Shown: positions 1-7,190, counted from the stretch's first letter. The stretch is DNA of 18,222 nucleotides from an uncultured Thalassolituus sp. (GCA_913054055.1 CAJXIT010000022.1:1-18222), one strand, 5' to 3'. Notes: a model not told the origin generated them from the letters alone. Made by a program: numbers and translations.

Positions 1-453
1 AGGACTAGAGATGTAATTCTCAAAGAATAAACTTAAGGTGTTCCAGCCGTAATCGGGTAAATATTCTCTTAAGGGAGACACGGTATGGGGCCAATGCGCA
101 TGCTGAGCAATGTCGTGTAAAATTAATATCCCGCCCTGGGGGCGGCCTGTGTTTTCCGGCAGGTATAAGCCGCTTATGCTGGATTCTTCATCGCTGAACT
201 TAATGACTTCAAATTCTCTTTGGTGTTCATTTAAATATTTCACGGTCTCAAGCATACGACGCTGAGCAGGGTTGGGCACAACCCTGATTTGTACGGTCGC
301 TGGCTCGTCTTCAGCTGCCGTATCAGCTGCCGTATCAGCTGGCGCGGTAGCTGGATCTAGGATATCTGTGGTTTCTTCTGTTTCAGTTTCGTCTTGGGCG
401 TAAGCCGACAGAGAAAAAAGCAATATCAATATGTAGGGTAATACATTCAACAT
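1..453 (-). CDS. DUF3530-like exported protein, N-terminal part (cut by window edge)
   Basis: The frame is open from an ATG at 453 down to base 1, giving the first 151 residues of a longer protein. It starts with a hydrophobic signal peptide (residues 1-19, likely cleaved after AYA). An acidic, low-complexity linker follows (about 20-50, rich in E, T, D and A), containing a 12-bp tandem duplication that encodes ADTA twice. From about residue 52 a folded domain begins. The stretch GGILILHDIAQHAHWP followed by LREYLPDYGWNTLS resembles the start of the DUF3530 family, an alpha/beta-hydrolase-like group of envelope proteins with no settled function. The catalytic part would lie outside the window. 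The ribosome binding site is weak. It diverges from the metallopeptidase-like gene across a 151-bp gap. The family call is from remembered motif similarity; the reading frame and signal peptide are directly visible. Confidence 0.7.
   Translation of the reverse strand, partial: MLNVLPYILILLFSLSAYAQDETETEETTDILDPATAPADTAADTAAEDEPATVQIRVVPNPAQRRMLETVKYLNEHQREFEVIKFSDEESSISGLYLPENTGRPQGGILILHDIAQHAHWPHTVSPLREYLPDYGWNTLSLFFENYISSP
311..340. repeat. 12-bp tandem duplication in the linker of the DUF3530-like gene
   Basis: The 12-mer CAGCTGCCGTAT occurs twice head to tail (312-323 and 324-335), followed by a partial third copy. It lengthens the Ala/Asp/Thr linker after the signal peptide without breaking the frame. 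Confidence 0.7.
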
Positions 454-505
454 AATCAGTTTGTAAGATGAAATAAGATATTAAGGACAATTCAAGAGCT
501 GTGCC

Positions 506-524
506 AAATGACCAGTGGCCATTT
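506..524. promoter_or_regulatory. Operator-like dyad between two divergent exported-protein genes
   Basis: AAATGACCA (506-514) and TGGCCATTT (516-524) form 9-bp arms around a single central base, with one mismatch. The dyad lies midway in the 151-bp gap between the divergent genes starting at 453 (-) and 605 (+). A palindrome in this position is typical of a transcription-factor site, but I cannot assign a regulator, and no convincing promoter elements flank it. Confidence 0.3.
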
Positions 525-604
525 CAAACACTGCTATTATTTCAGGGGTGATTAAAATTTAGACTTTATAGATCTAGAAAATTGAATACAGATGAGTGTG
601 TTTT

Positions 605-1213
605 ATGAGAGTTGTTAAAACCATGTTGTGCTTATTGGCCCTGTTTCCTTGCTTGAGCTTAACTGCGTTTGCTCAGCCTGCTGAAAACACGTTGCCAAAA
701 ATTCTGGAAGCCCGTGCAATGAAAATAGTGGCAGAACTAGTGGAAGAAAGCTTTCCTGAATTGCTCGATATTAAGCTAACGCCTAAAGCCATTAATAACC
801 CCTCCGTTTTTTTAGCCACTGACATTGATGCACTGTCTATTTTAAGCGGTGATAGAGAATATACTCTGTATCTAAACCAGAATCTGATGACGCAACCGAT
901 TTCAGATTTGGCACTAAAAGGCATTTTAGCTCATGAGCTGGTGCACTTTAACGACTATGAAAAAATGAATGCGTTTGAATTAGCTGTTTTTTATGTGCGA
1001 ATCTTAGCCGATGCACGGTTTGAAGCCGAATATGAAAGGGCAACAGATTTACAGTCGTTTGAGCGAGGTTATGCCATTGGGATCAAAGCATTTAGATTCT
1101 GGTTGTACGATCAAATTACGCCAAAAGCAAAAGCATTAAAAGAAATAAACTATTACACTCCGGCTGAAATTGATGAATGGCTTCTCAGTCAAAACGAAGT
1201 GACGCTACTTTAA
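605..1213 (+). CDS. Exported small zinc-metallopeptidase-like protein (HExxH)
   Basis: A 202-residue protein with an N-terminal signal peptide (about residues 1-24, ending LTAFAQ) and a single zinc-peptidase motif HELVH at residues 110-114 (LAHELVHFNDYE). A downstream acidic segment (about 140-148, EAEYERATD) is placed where gluzincins such as M48 peptidases carry their third zinc ligand and a nearby Asp. This suggests a periplasmic or envelope metalloprotease, but the protein is much shorter than classical M48 enzymes and has no membrane segments after the signal peptide. The frame extends to a GTG at 596. I prefer the ATG at 605, which puts the GATGAG element about 8 bases upstream and gives a normal signal peptide. 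It stands alone and converges with cysN on a shared terminator. The motif is seen; activity and substrate are unknown. Confidence 0.75.
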   Translation: MRVVKTMLCLLALFPCLSLTAFAQPAENTLPKILEARAMKIVAELVEESFPELLDIKLTPKAINNPSVFLATDIDALSILSGDREYTLYLNQNLMTQPISDLALKGILAHELVHFNDYEKMNAFELAVFYVRILADARFEAEYERATDLQSFERGYAIGIKAFRFWLYDQITPKAKALKEINYYTPAEIDEWLLSQNEVTLL

Positions 1214-1238
1214 TAATTTCAACCTCATCAGGCATAAA

Positions 1239-1271
1239 AAAAGCCAATAACCTTTTGGGTTATTGGCTTTT
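1239..1271. terminator. Bidirectional terminator between the HExxH gene and cysN
   Basis: AGCCAATAACC (1242-1252) pairs perfectly with GGTTATTGGCT (1258-1268) around a 5-base loop. An A run precedes the stem and a T run follows it, so it can stop transcription from both sides. It lies between the two convergent stop codons. Confidence 0.85.
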
Positions 1272-1299
1272 GCTTTTCAGAAATATCGTCAATGAAAGA

Positions 1300-2943
1300 C
1301 TAGATAATGCCTTTATCTTGAATTTCTGCAATGGCAGCTTCGATGCTCGTGGTGTCAGCATCAATGATTAAGTCTGCATTGCCTTGCGCTTCAAACGTGC
1401 AAATAGCAATTAAGCCAGCTTGCTTGATGATGCACGCAATGTCTTCAGGGTTGTTATCACCAATGTCATCTTTGCTCACTAAAGCAGCCGCTTTACCAAG
1501 TGCAAATAACTTGCGATCAATGCCACCGGCTAAAACATGTTTGTTGCTACCGGTTAGTACAATAGACGCCGCTTTTTGGTCAAAGCGATTGGCTTTTTCT
1601 TGTGAAGAAACCGCAGTTAACTGATCAGAGCCAGAGTCATCCGCCGCACCCACAATCATGCCTGCACCAACAGTAACGTTAGTTAAGCGATCGATGATAA
1701 TGAATGCACCGCTTGCACGGTTCTTTTTATAAGCATCAAACGCAACGGCTTTATTTAATGTGATTTCACACAAACCGATTTCATTCAGTTTAAGTTCGTC
1801 AGCATTGTGCTTTTCCATAGTATTCACATCAACGCGATGATGCACGTTGGAAATCGAGCCTGTGTTTGCAGTGGAAGCAAATTTCATATCGTATTGCTTG
1901 CCCGGCTTCATTGCATCTTCTGCCATCCATACAATGTCAGCGTTTATGGCGCTGGCCGTTGCTGGTTGGTCGTCAGATTTAACAATCATGTCACCGCGAC
2001 TAATATCAATCTCGTCTTCCAGCGTTAAGGTAACCGCTTGGCCTACAAACGCTTCTTGCTGGTTACCTTCAGCGGTTACAACCGCTTTCACCGTGCTTTC
2101 TTTACCCGAAGGCAGCGCAGTAATTTTATCGCCAGGGCGTACAATACCGGATGCAACCGTACCGCAGAAACCACGGAAGTCTAGGTTAGGGCGGTTAACG
2201 TATTGAACAGGGAAACGGAAGTTATCTAAGTTACGGTTAGCATTGATTTCTACCGTTTCTAGAATTTCCATTAATGTTTTGCCTTTGTACCAGGCAGAAC
2301 GCTCACTGCGGTTAACCACGTTATCGCCGTCTAAAGCGGATAAAGGTACAAACTCAATGTTTTTCAGTTCTAGCTCTTGGGCAAAGGCTAGGTAGTCGGC
2401 TTGGATTTGATTGAATTTTTCTTCAGAGAAATCCATTAAGTCCATTTTGTTAACAGCCACAACAACATTTTTAATACCAAGCAGTGAAGCAATAAAGCTA
2501 TGACGCTTGGTTTGTGTTTGCACGCCGTAGCGCGCATCCACCAAAATGATGGCTAGATCACAAGTAGAGGCGCCAGTGGCCATGTTACGTGTGTATTGTT
2601 CATGCCCAGGTGTATCAGCAATAATAAACTTACGTTTTTCAGTGGAAAAATAACGGTAAGCTACGTCAATGGTGATGCCTTGTTCACGTTCGGCTGCAAG
2701 GCCGTCTACTAATAATGCAAGGTCAACTTTTTCACCGGTAGTACCGTGTTTTGTGCTGTCGTTTTCAATGGCGGCTAATTGATCTTCAAAGATCATTTTT
2801 GAATCGTAAAGCAGTCGACCGATTAAAGTGGACTTACCGTCATCTACGTTACCGCAGGTTAAAAAGCGTAATAGCTCTTTATTTTCATGCTGTTTTAAAT
2901 AAGCAAGGATGTCTTCGCTGATTAAATCTGATTGGTGAGACAT
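1300..2943 (-). CDS. cysN: Sulfate adenylyltransferase subunit 1 (CysN) with degenerate APS-kinase-like tail
   Basis: CysN is the GTPase subunit of ATP sulfurylase. Its GTP hydrolysis drives formation of adenosine phosphosulfate (APS) from sulfate and ATP by CysD in the cytoplasm. GTPase motifs are intact: G1 GNVDDGKS (31-38), the GIT switch (89-91), G3 DTPGHE (110-115) and G4 NKMD (165-168), followed by EF-Tu-like beta-barrel domains to about residue 430. At 547 residues it is about 70 longer than E. coli CysN and about 85 shorter than the CysN-CysC fusions of Pseudomonas. The extra part (about 457-547) resembles an APS kinase, for example DRKLFALG, QAGLIAICTF and ADLIIDAD, but the P-loop is gone and the middle of the domain is deleted. 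The start codon overlaps the cysD stop by one base (TAATG), so the pair is translationally coupled. The CysN call is certain; the reading of the tail is from remembered family features. Confidence 0.96.
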   Translation of the reverse strand: MSHQSDLISEDILAYLKQHENKELLRFLTCGNVDDGKSTLIGRLLYDSKMIFEDQLAAIENDSTKHGTTGEKVDLALLVDGLAAEREQGITIDVAYRYFSTEKRKFIIADTPGHEQYTRNMATGASTCDLAIILVDARYGVQTQTKRHSFIASLLGIKNVVVAVNKMDLMDFSEEKFNQIQADYLAFAQELELKNIEFVPLSALDGDNVVNRSERSAWYKGKTLMEILETVEINANRNLDNFRFPVQYVNRPNLDFRGFCGTVASGIVRPGDKITALPSGKESTVKAVVTAEGNQQEAFVGQAVTLTLEDEIDISRGDMIVKSDDQPATASAINADIVWMAEDAMKPGKQYDMKFASTANTGSISNVHHRVDVNTMEKHNADELKLNEIGLCEITLNKAVAFDAYKKNRASGAFIIIDRLTNVTVGAGMIVGAADDSGSDQLTAVSSQEKANRFDQKAASIVLTGSNKHVLAGGIDRKLFALGKAAALVSKDDIGDNNPEDIACIIKQAGLIAICTFEAQGNADLIIDADTTSIEAAIAEIQDKGII

Positions 2944-3851
2944 TAGAAGTAGCCCTCCTGCTTTTTCTTCTCCATTGAACCGGATGAATCATGGTCAATG
3001 GCACGTCCTTGGCGTTCAGACGTGGTGGTTAATAACATTTCTTGAATAATATCTGGCAAGGTCGCCGCTTCAGACTCCACTGCACCCGTTAGCGGGTAGC
3101 AGCCTAGCGTACGGAAACGTACCATTTTTTCTTCTGGTACTTCACCTTCTTCTAAAGGCATACGCTCATCATCTACCATGATCAGCATGCCGTCACGCTC
3201 AACCACAGGGCGTTTAGCCGAAAGGTACAAACCAGGGATTTCAATGTTTTCTAAATAGATGTACTGCCAGATATCTAACTCAGTCCAGTTAGAGATTGGG
3301 AAAACACGGATGCTTTCACCTTGGTTCACTTTACCGTTGTAAATATTCCAAAGCTCAGGACGCTGGCTCTTTGGATCCCAGCGGTGATTTTTATCACGGA
3401 AAGAATACACACGCTCTTTTGCGCGGGATTTTTCTTCGTCACGACGAGCGCCACCAAAAGCCGCATCAAACTTGTATTTGTTTAGCGCTTGCTTAAGGCC
3501 TTGGGTTTTCATGATGTCAGTGTGCTTGCTTGAACCGTGAGTAAACGGTCCAACGCCTTCAGCAACCCCTTCAGGATTGGTGTGCACTAATAATTCCATA
3601 CCAGAGGTTTTGGCCATGTGATCACGGAATTGAATCATTTCTTTAAATTTCCACGTGGTATCGACGTGAAGTAATGGAAATGGAGGAACGCCAGGTGCAA
3701 AGGCTTTACGGGCCAGGTGCAGCATTACGGCACTGTCTTTACCCACGGAGTACATCATCACAGGATTATCAAATTCTGCTGCGACTTCGCGAATAATGTG
3801 AATACTTTCAGCTTCAAGCTGTTTTAAATGCGTAAGATTATAATCCGACAT
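2943..3851 (-). CDS. cysD: Sulfate adenylyltransferase subunit 2 (CysD)
   Basis: CysD is the catalytic subunit of ATP sulfurylase and joins sulfate to the AMP part of ATP to give APS, the first step of assimilatory sulfate reduction. The 302-residue product equals the E. coli length. It has the PP-loop YSVGKDS near residue 36, the conserved GARRDEEKSRAKER segment, TELDIWQYI and RFRTLGCYPLTGA. The frame runs upstream to 3887, but the ATG at 3851 gives MSDYNLTHLKQLEAESIHII, which lines up with the family start, and has an AGAGAG ribosome binding site about 7 bases upstream. It is the first gene of a cysDN operon with one-base overlap. Control by a CysB-type activator is expected from other gammaproteobacteria, but I cannot identify a CysB site in the upstream gap. 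Confidence 0.96.
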   Translation of the reverse strand: MSDYNLTHLKQLEAESIHIIREVAAEFDNPVMMYSVGKDSAVMLHLARKAFAPGVPPFPLLHVDTTWKFKEMIQFRDHMAKTSGMELLVHTNPEGVAEGVGPFTHGSSKHTDIMKTQGLKQALNKYKFDAAFGGARRDEEKSRAKERVYSFRDKNHRWDPKSQRPELWNIYNGKVNQGESIRVFPISNWTELDIWQYIYLENIEIPGLYLSAKRPVVERDGMLIMVDDERMPLEEGEVPEEKMVRFRTLGCYPLTGAVESEAATLPDIIQEMLLTTTSERQGRAIDHDSSGSMEKKKQEGYF

Positions 3852-3903
3852 GTCATGCTCTCTGTGATCAAGCGATATTCTGCTCAAAAAAACGACAGGG
3901 GGT

Positions 3904-3932
3904 AGTTAAGGCGGGTACTATACCAGTGTCAA
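3904..3932 (-). promoter_or_regulatory. Possible cysD promoter
   Basis: On the minus strand a perfect -35 TTGACA (3932-3927) is followed after 17 bases by a poor -10 TTAACT (3909-3904), about 50 bases before the cysD ATG. A weak -10 with a good -35 would fit an activator-dependent promoter, as expected for cys genes, but this is a guess from consensus matching. Confidence 0.3.
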
Positions 3933-4035
3933 CGGGGTATAAAAAGTGCATTCGTTATATCAAAAAACCATAGTCTTATAGCGAGAAAACTTAATAAGGG
4001 AATATAGATGGAAGATGTCGAAAAAATCGGATGAA

Positions 4036-4066
4036 AAGCCTTAACCACTCAAGGTGAATAAGGCTT
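4036..4066 (-). terminator. Possible terminator after yhcB
   Basis: AAGCCTTA (4036-4043) and TAAGGCTT (4059-4066) are perfect 8-bp arms around a 15-base loop, lying 45 bp past the yhcB stop. Reading the minus strand, the stem ends in a short TTTTC run, so it is a weak terminator candidate. It could equally mark the start of the cysD upstream region. Confidence 0.35.
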
Positions 4067-4110
4067 ATGAGGATGGAACTATACCCGCTGCAATTGAGCC
4101 TTAAAGGGGG

Positions 4111-4491
4111 TTATGGTTGGGCAGGCTCAGTTTCTTTGTCTTTATCGGCGTAATCTTTTGGCGCTTCATAAGGCAGTGACTCATCTGACGTTTGATCTAA
4201 AACGTGCTTCAGATCGGCCAGTGGTTTTTCTGTAAATTCTGATGCGCCTCCTGCAAGGTGCTCATACAGGGCTTTATAGCTATTGGTTAAATCATGTGTC
4301 AGGTCTGCGGTTTGCAGAAAGTGCTGCTGCAATGAATCCTTCATTTGAAGCTGTTCGCCTTTAAGGGAGTCCAGTTCTTTTTCAAGCACGGCCACATGAG
4401 TGCCTCGGCTTAAAATGTAGCGTTGCACCAATATGCCAATGCCAATGCCCACGGCAAAGATGAATATACTGGAAATAATTTGAGCGCTCAT
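4111..4491 (-). CDS. zapG: YhcB/ZapG family inner-membrane protein (DUF1043)
   Basis: A 126-residue protein with one N-terminal membrane segment (about residues 5-22, IISSIFIFAVGIGIGILV). A long coiled-coil-prone stretch follows (about 30-70, LEKELDSLKGEQLQMKDSLQQ), then the family-typical HFLQTADLTHDLTNSYKALYEHLA, and a polar, acidic, probably disordered tail. This is the layout of YhcB (DUF1043, also called ZapG; about 132 residues in E. coli), a membrane-anchored protein linked to the divisome and cell-envelope growth. The frame reaches a TTG at 4497, but the ATG at 4491 has AAGGA 7 bases upstream, whereas that element would abut the TTG, so ATG is the start. It diverges from the hydrolase, with zapE beyond; yhcB next to zapE is also the E. 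coli arrangement. Confidence 0.88.
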   Translation of the reverse strand: MSAQIISSIFIFAVGIGIGILVQRYILSRGTHVAVLEKELDSLKGEQLQMKDSLQQHFLQTADLTHDLTNSYKALYEHLAGGASEFTEKPLADLKHVLDQTSDESLPYEAPKDYADKDKETEPAQP

Positions 4492-4590
4492 AGACAATCC
4501 TTAGTAAACCTCTGGGGTTTAGACGCGAACCGAGAAGCTTTCAGTTTAGCCAGTAACCGAGTCGAATCATAGGATAAAACAAGCAAAGTT

Positions 4591-5229
4591 ATGGAAAAAA
4601 TTGACATTACTGGGCCGGCAGGGCGCATACAAGGGGTGTTTCATCAGGCCAAATCCCCAAGCCGTGATGTGTTAATAGTGTGTCACCCCCATCCTTTATT
4701 TGGCGGCACCATGGATAACAAGGTGGTGACCACAATCGGTAAAACCTTTCTTGATAATGGCATAAATGTGATTCGCTTTAACTATCGAGGGGTGGGTGAG
4801 AGCGAGGGTGAATATGGGGATATAAGTGGTGAGGTGGACGATGCTTTAGCCGTATTTGAATGGTTAAAACAACATCATAAGTTCGATCGTCTGTTTTTGG
4901 CGGGCTTTAGTTTTGGCTCATACATCGCTGCAAAGACCACTCAGGTTTTAATCCAAAAAGGGGTGGAAGTGCCGCATTTGTTGATGGTGGCGCCCTCTGT
5001 TGAAAACTCGCCATTTGAATTGGCCACACCATTAGCCGCCCCTTGTACTGTCATCATGGGGAGCTTGGATGAGTTAGTGCCATTTAATGCGGTTCAGTCT
5101 TGGGTGGATGGACAAGGTTCAGGTGTTGAAATGCGGGTATTGCCCGAGGCCACACATTTTTTTCATCGGCAGCTGATTAAGCTTAAAACCGAGATAGTAA
5201 GCGTTTTATCCAGATATACAGATGTATAA
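4591..5229 (+). CDS. Alpha/beta hydrolase of the COG2945 type
   Basis: A 212-residue cytoplasmic protein without signal peptide. It carries the complete catalytic set of an alpha/beta hydrolase: nucleophile Ser107 in GFSFG (105-109), acid Asp160 in MGSLDELVPF and His189 in PEATHFFH. The early segment CHPHPLFGGTMDNKVV (31-46) and NYRGVGESEG (64-73) are hallmarks of the short COG2945 hydrolases, probably forming the oxyanion-hole side. The reaction is unknown; an esterase or thioesterase on a small substrate is plausible. It lies between yhcB (divergent) and zapE (same strand, 183 bp further), a neighbourhood I recall from Pseudomonas-like genomes. The ribosome binding site is poor. A short inverted repeat just after the stop (AAGCTAG/CTAGCTT, 5228-5248) lacks a good T run and may be only a weak terminator. 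Confidence 0.85.
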   Translation: MEKIDITGPAGRIQGVFHQAKSPSRDVLIVCHPHPLFGGTMDNKVVTTIGKTFLDNGINVIRFNYRGVGESEGEYGDISGEVDDALAVFEWLKQHHKFDRLFLAGFSFGSYIAAKTTQVLIQKGVEVPHLLMVAPSVENSPFELATPLAAPCTVIMGSLDELVPFNAVQSWVDGQGSGVEMRVLPEATHFFHRQLIKLKTEIVSVLSRYTDV

Positions 5230-5412
5230 GCTAGGGATGCTCTAGCTTGCCCTTGAGTGCTTCATAACGTCAACTTTGGTACAAATATTGACCTTCAAAT
5301 TTGCCTTTATCCCGCTAAATATGTACAGTGCGGCGAAATTTCAAATCCAACTATACTTTAAATTGCCTGTCTATTTTCGCAGCCTAATTTAATGTAATAC
5401 TGAAGCAGCACA

Positions 5413-6522
5413 ATGACCCCATTAGAACTGTATCGTAAAGACTTAGAACGAGATGACTTTTCCTATGACGCAGCCCAAGAGATGGCTGTGACTCATTTGC
5501 AGCGTCTTTATGATGACTTGGTGGCGGAATGGGAAGCGTCTAAAAACAAATCTGGCATCAGCAAGATGTTTTCAGGTTTAAAGAAAAAGCCGAAAGAGCC
5601 TGTGCAGGGCGTGTATTTTTGGGGTGGTGTTGGCCGAGGTAAAACCTATTTGGTGGATACCTTTTACGATGCCTTGCCGTTTGAGCGTAAAATGCGCACT
5701 CACTTTCACCGCTTTATGCAGCGTGTGCACGGTGATTTAACAAAATTAGAAGGCACCAAAAACCCTTTAGAAGCCATTGCCGATCAAATCGCAGATGAAG
5801 CAGTAGTGATTTGTTTTGATGAGTTTTTTGTTGTGGATATTGGTGATGCCATGATTTTGGGCGGCTTAATGCAGGCTTTATTTGCCCGCGGCGTTACCCT
5901 TGTAAGCACATCCAATATTATTCCTGATGGCTTGTATGAAAACGGCTTACAACGTGACCGTTTTATCCCTGCCATTAAATTATTAAATAAATACACGGAT
6001 GTGGTTAATGTGGACAGTGGGGTGGACTACCGTTTACGTACTCTGGAGCAAGCGGAGCTTTATCACTTCCCATTGGACGATACCGCAGAATCCAGTTTGC
6101 AAAAAAGTTTTGATAGCTTGATTCCAGATGCCGCCCATATAGAAAGCAATGTGAATGTTGAGATTTTAGGTCGAGACATTCCGGCAAAAGCCATTTGTGA
6201 CGATGTGGCTTGGTTTGAGTTTGATGCGTTATGTGACGGACCCCGTTCTCAAAATGATTACATTGAATTAGGCCGTTTATATCACGCAGTACTTATCTCT
6301 AATGTCCCTGTCATGGGCGCCCATAATGATGACTTAGGTCGTCGTTATATAAACTTAATCGATGAGTTTTATGATCGTGGGGTGAAGGTGATTATGTCGG
6401 CGGATGCATCCATTCCTGAGATTTATACCGGTGGTAAGTTGGACTTTCCGTTCCAGCGTACTACGTCGCGAATGCTTGAGATGCAGAGTCATGATTATTT
6501 GGCCCGAGAACACAAAGCCTAA
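5413..6522 (+). CDS. zapE: Cell division protein ZapE (AFG1-like ATPase)
   Basis: A 369-residue P-loop ATPase, close to the 375 of E. coli ZapE (YhcM). Walker A is GGVGRGKT (71-78), Walker B is VVICFDEF (131-138), and the LASTSNIIP-like region appears as VSTSNIIPDGLYENGLQRDRF, containing a sensor Asn and an Arg-rich stretch. The N-terminus MTPLELYRKDLERDDFSYDAAQ is typical of the family. In E. coli ZapE associates with the Z ring and affects FtsZ bundles, mainly under stress; the mitochondrial relative AFG1 acts in protein quality control. It has its own upstream gap (5230-5412), which I take to contain its promoter, though no clear -35/-10 pair stands out. Downstream lies a 342-bp repeat-bearing gap. 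The identity is strong. Confidence 0.95.
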   Translation: MTPLELYRKDLERDDFSYDAAQEMAVTHLQRLYDDLVAEWEASKNKSGISKMFSGLKKKPKEPVQGVYFWGGVGRGKTYLVDTFYDALPFERKMRTHFHRFMQRVHGDLTKLEGTKNPLEAIADQIADEAVVICFDEFFVVDIGDAMILGGLMQALFARGVTLVSTSNIIPDGLYENGLQRDRFIPAIKLLNKYTDVVNVDSGVDYRLRTLEQAELYHFPLDDTAESSLQKSFDSLIPDAAHIESNVNVEILGRDIPAKAICDDVAWFEFDALCDGPRSQNDYIELGRLYHAVLISNVPVMGAHNDDLGRRYINLIDEFYDRGVKVIMSADASIPEIYTGGKLDFPFQRTTSRMLEMQSHDYLAREHKA

Positions 6523-6657
6523 TTTTGGGTTGCTGCGCTCAGAAATACGGCGTTAAACTTAAATTTAAAAATGCTCACTTAGCGGGCTAAGCTCCGCGTT
6601 TTAAATTTAAGTTTGCCTTGTCTTTCTTTCGCTCGCTACGCCCAAAAAAATTGAGCT
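6523..6657. repeat. Intergenic palindromic repeat, copy 1
   Basis: The copy is framed by TTTTGGG (6523-6529) and CCCAAAA (6641-6647). It contains perfect 16-bp inverted arms AAACTTAAATTTAAAA (6555-6570) and its complement (6599-6614). In the 28-base centre is a perfect small stem CTTAGC-GG-GCTAAG (6578-6591). It ends with TACGCCCAAAAAAA then TTGAGCT (6637-6657), which is repeated almost identically at 6763-6783. There is no open reading frame. It looks like a REP/MITE-like chromosomal repeat family placed between convergent genes. A role as a zapE transcript end or as structured RNA is possible. Confidence 0.75.
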
Positions 6658-6784
6658 AGCTTACTTGCCAGCTATGCGTTGAATAAATACTTTTTGATCG
6701 TTACGTAGCGGGCTACGCGCCTCACAAGAAAAACCCGTTTGCCTTAATATATCTTCGCCGCCTACGCCCAAAAAATTTGAGCTG
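6658..6784. repeat. Intergenic palindromic repeat, copy 2 (diverged)
   Basis: The second copy is in the same orientation. Its core stem is CGTAGC-GG-GCTACG (6704-6717), sharing the central AGCGGGCT with copy 1. It then has GTTTGCCTT (6738-6746, as at 6611-6619) and a 21-base end at 6763-6783 that differs from copy 1 in one base. The outer arms are much less symmetrical than in copy 1. Together the two copies fill most of the zapE downstream gap; 6785-6821 shows nothing further. Confidence 0.65.
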
Positions 6785-6821
6785 AAACGCTCAAGTGGTT
6801 TTAGGGCGGATCTCTGAAAGT

Positions 6822-6849
6822 AAAAAAGCGATCAATGATCGCCTTTTTT
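6822..6849. terminator. Terminator, probably bidirectional
   Basis: GCGAT (6828-6832) and ATCGC (6838-6842) form a short stem, with A6 before and T6 after, so the A/T runs extend the hairpin. It sits 15 bp past the stop of the minus-strand gene at 6865-7182 and on the zapE side of the convergent pair, so it may serve both. Confidence 0.7.
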
Positions 6850-6864
6850 ATACAAGTTTAAAGA

Positions 6865-7182
6865 TTAGTCCGCATATAAATCTTGGTTAACCACGCCCCA
6901 GTCATAGCTGGTTTCATAGCCGCTATCGGTTTTCACAAAAATTTTGTAAATTTCCATAGCTTCTGAATTATTCTCACCCGCAACTTTAATGGTTTTGCCT
7001 TCGTAAGCGCGAAGTTCTTGTAGGCTCATGCCGGTCAATTTTTGCTGCTGGGTAGCGCTGCTTAAGAAATACTGACCTTCAATAAAGGTGACTTTGCCTT
7101 CTGCGGTTTGCAGGGTAGAAGCTGTGGCTGAAAAAGTTAAGGCTAAAGAAGCCGCTGCGCAAATCGATAATATGGTTTTCAT
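6865..7182 (-). CDS. Small exported protein of unknown function
   Basis: A 105-residue protein with a clear signal peptide (residues 1-21, MKTILSICAAASLALTFSATA). The mature part is about 80 residues and has alternating beta-like segments: GKVTFIEGQYFL, LRAYEGKTIKVAGE, MEIYKIFVKTDSGYETSYDWG. The EGKTIKVAGE turn resembles small periplasmic OB-fold or SH3-like proteins, but I recognise no family. There are no cysteines in the mature part and no lipobox. The start is well supported by AGAGGA about 6-8 bases upstream. A terminator follows at 6822-6849. An inverted repeat (CTCTTAA/TTAAGAG, 7191-7217) covers the ribosome binding site region. It is probably a single-gene unit, and its function cannot be inferred from neighbours. 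Confidence 0.75.
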   Translation of the reverse strand: MKTILSICAAASLALTFSATASTLQTAEGKVTFIEGQYFLSSATQQQKLTGMSLQELRAYEGKTIKVAGENNSEAMEIYKIFVKTDSGYETSYDWGVVNQDLYAD

Positions 7183-7190
7183 GGTTTTTC

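Noticed and set aside
1331..2206. Plus-strand open frames of 73-119 codons inside cysN
   Set aside because: They lie antisense to a highly conserved gene, have no ribosome binding site or recognisable product, and follow from codon bias of the real frame.
4505..4521. TAAACC/GGTTTA inverted repeat upstream of yhcB
   Set aside because: Only 6-bp arms with no supporting promoter or conserved motif; likely chance.
5228..5248. Inverted repeat AAGCTAG/CTAGCTT as terminator of the hydrolase gene
   Set aside because: The stem is short and AT-rich and lacks a T run, so I mention it with the gene but do not list it as a terminator.
6523..6784. The intergenic palindromes as a CRISPR array or insertion-sequence remnant
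   Set aside because: There are only two diverged copies without spacer-repeat periodicity, and no transposase fragment or target-site duplication is visible.
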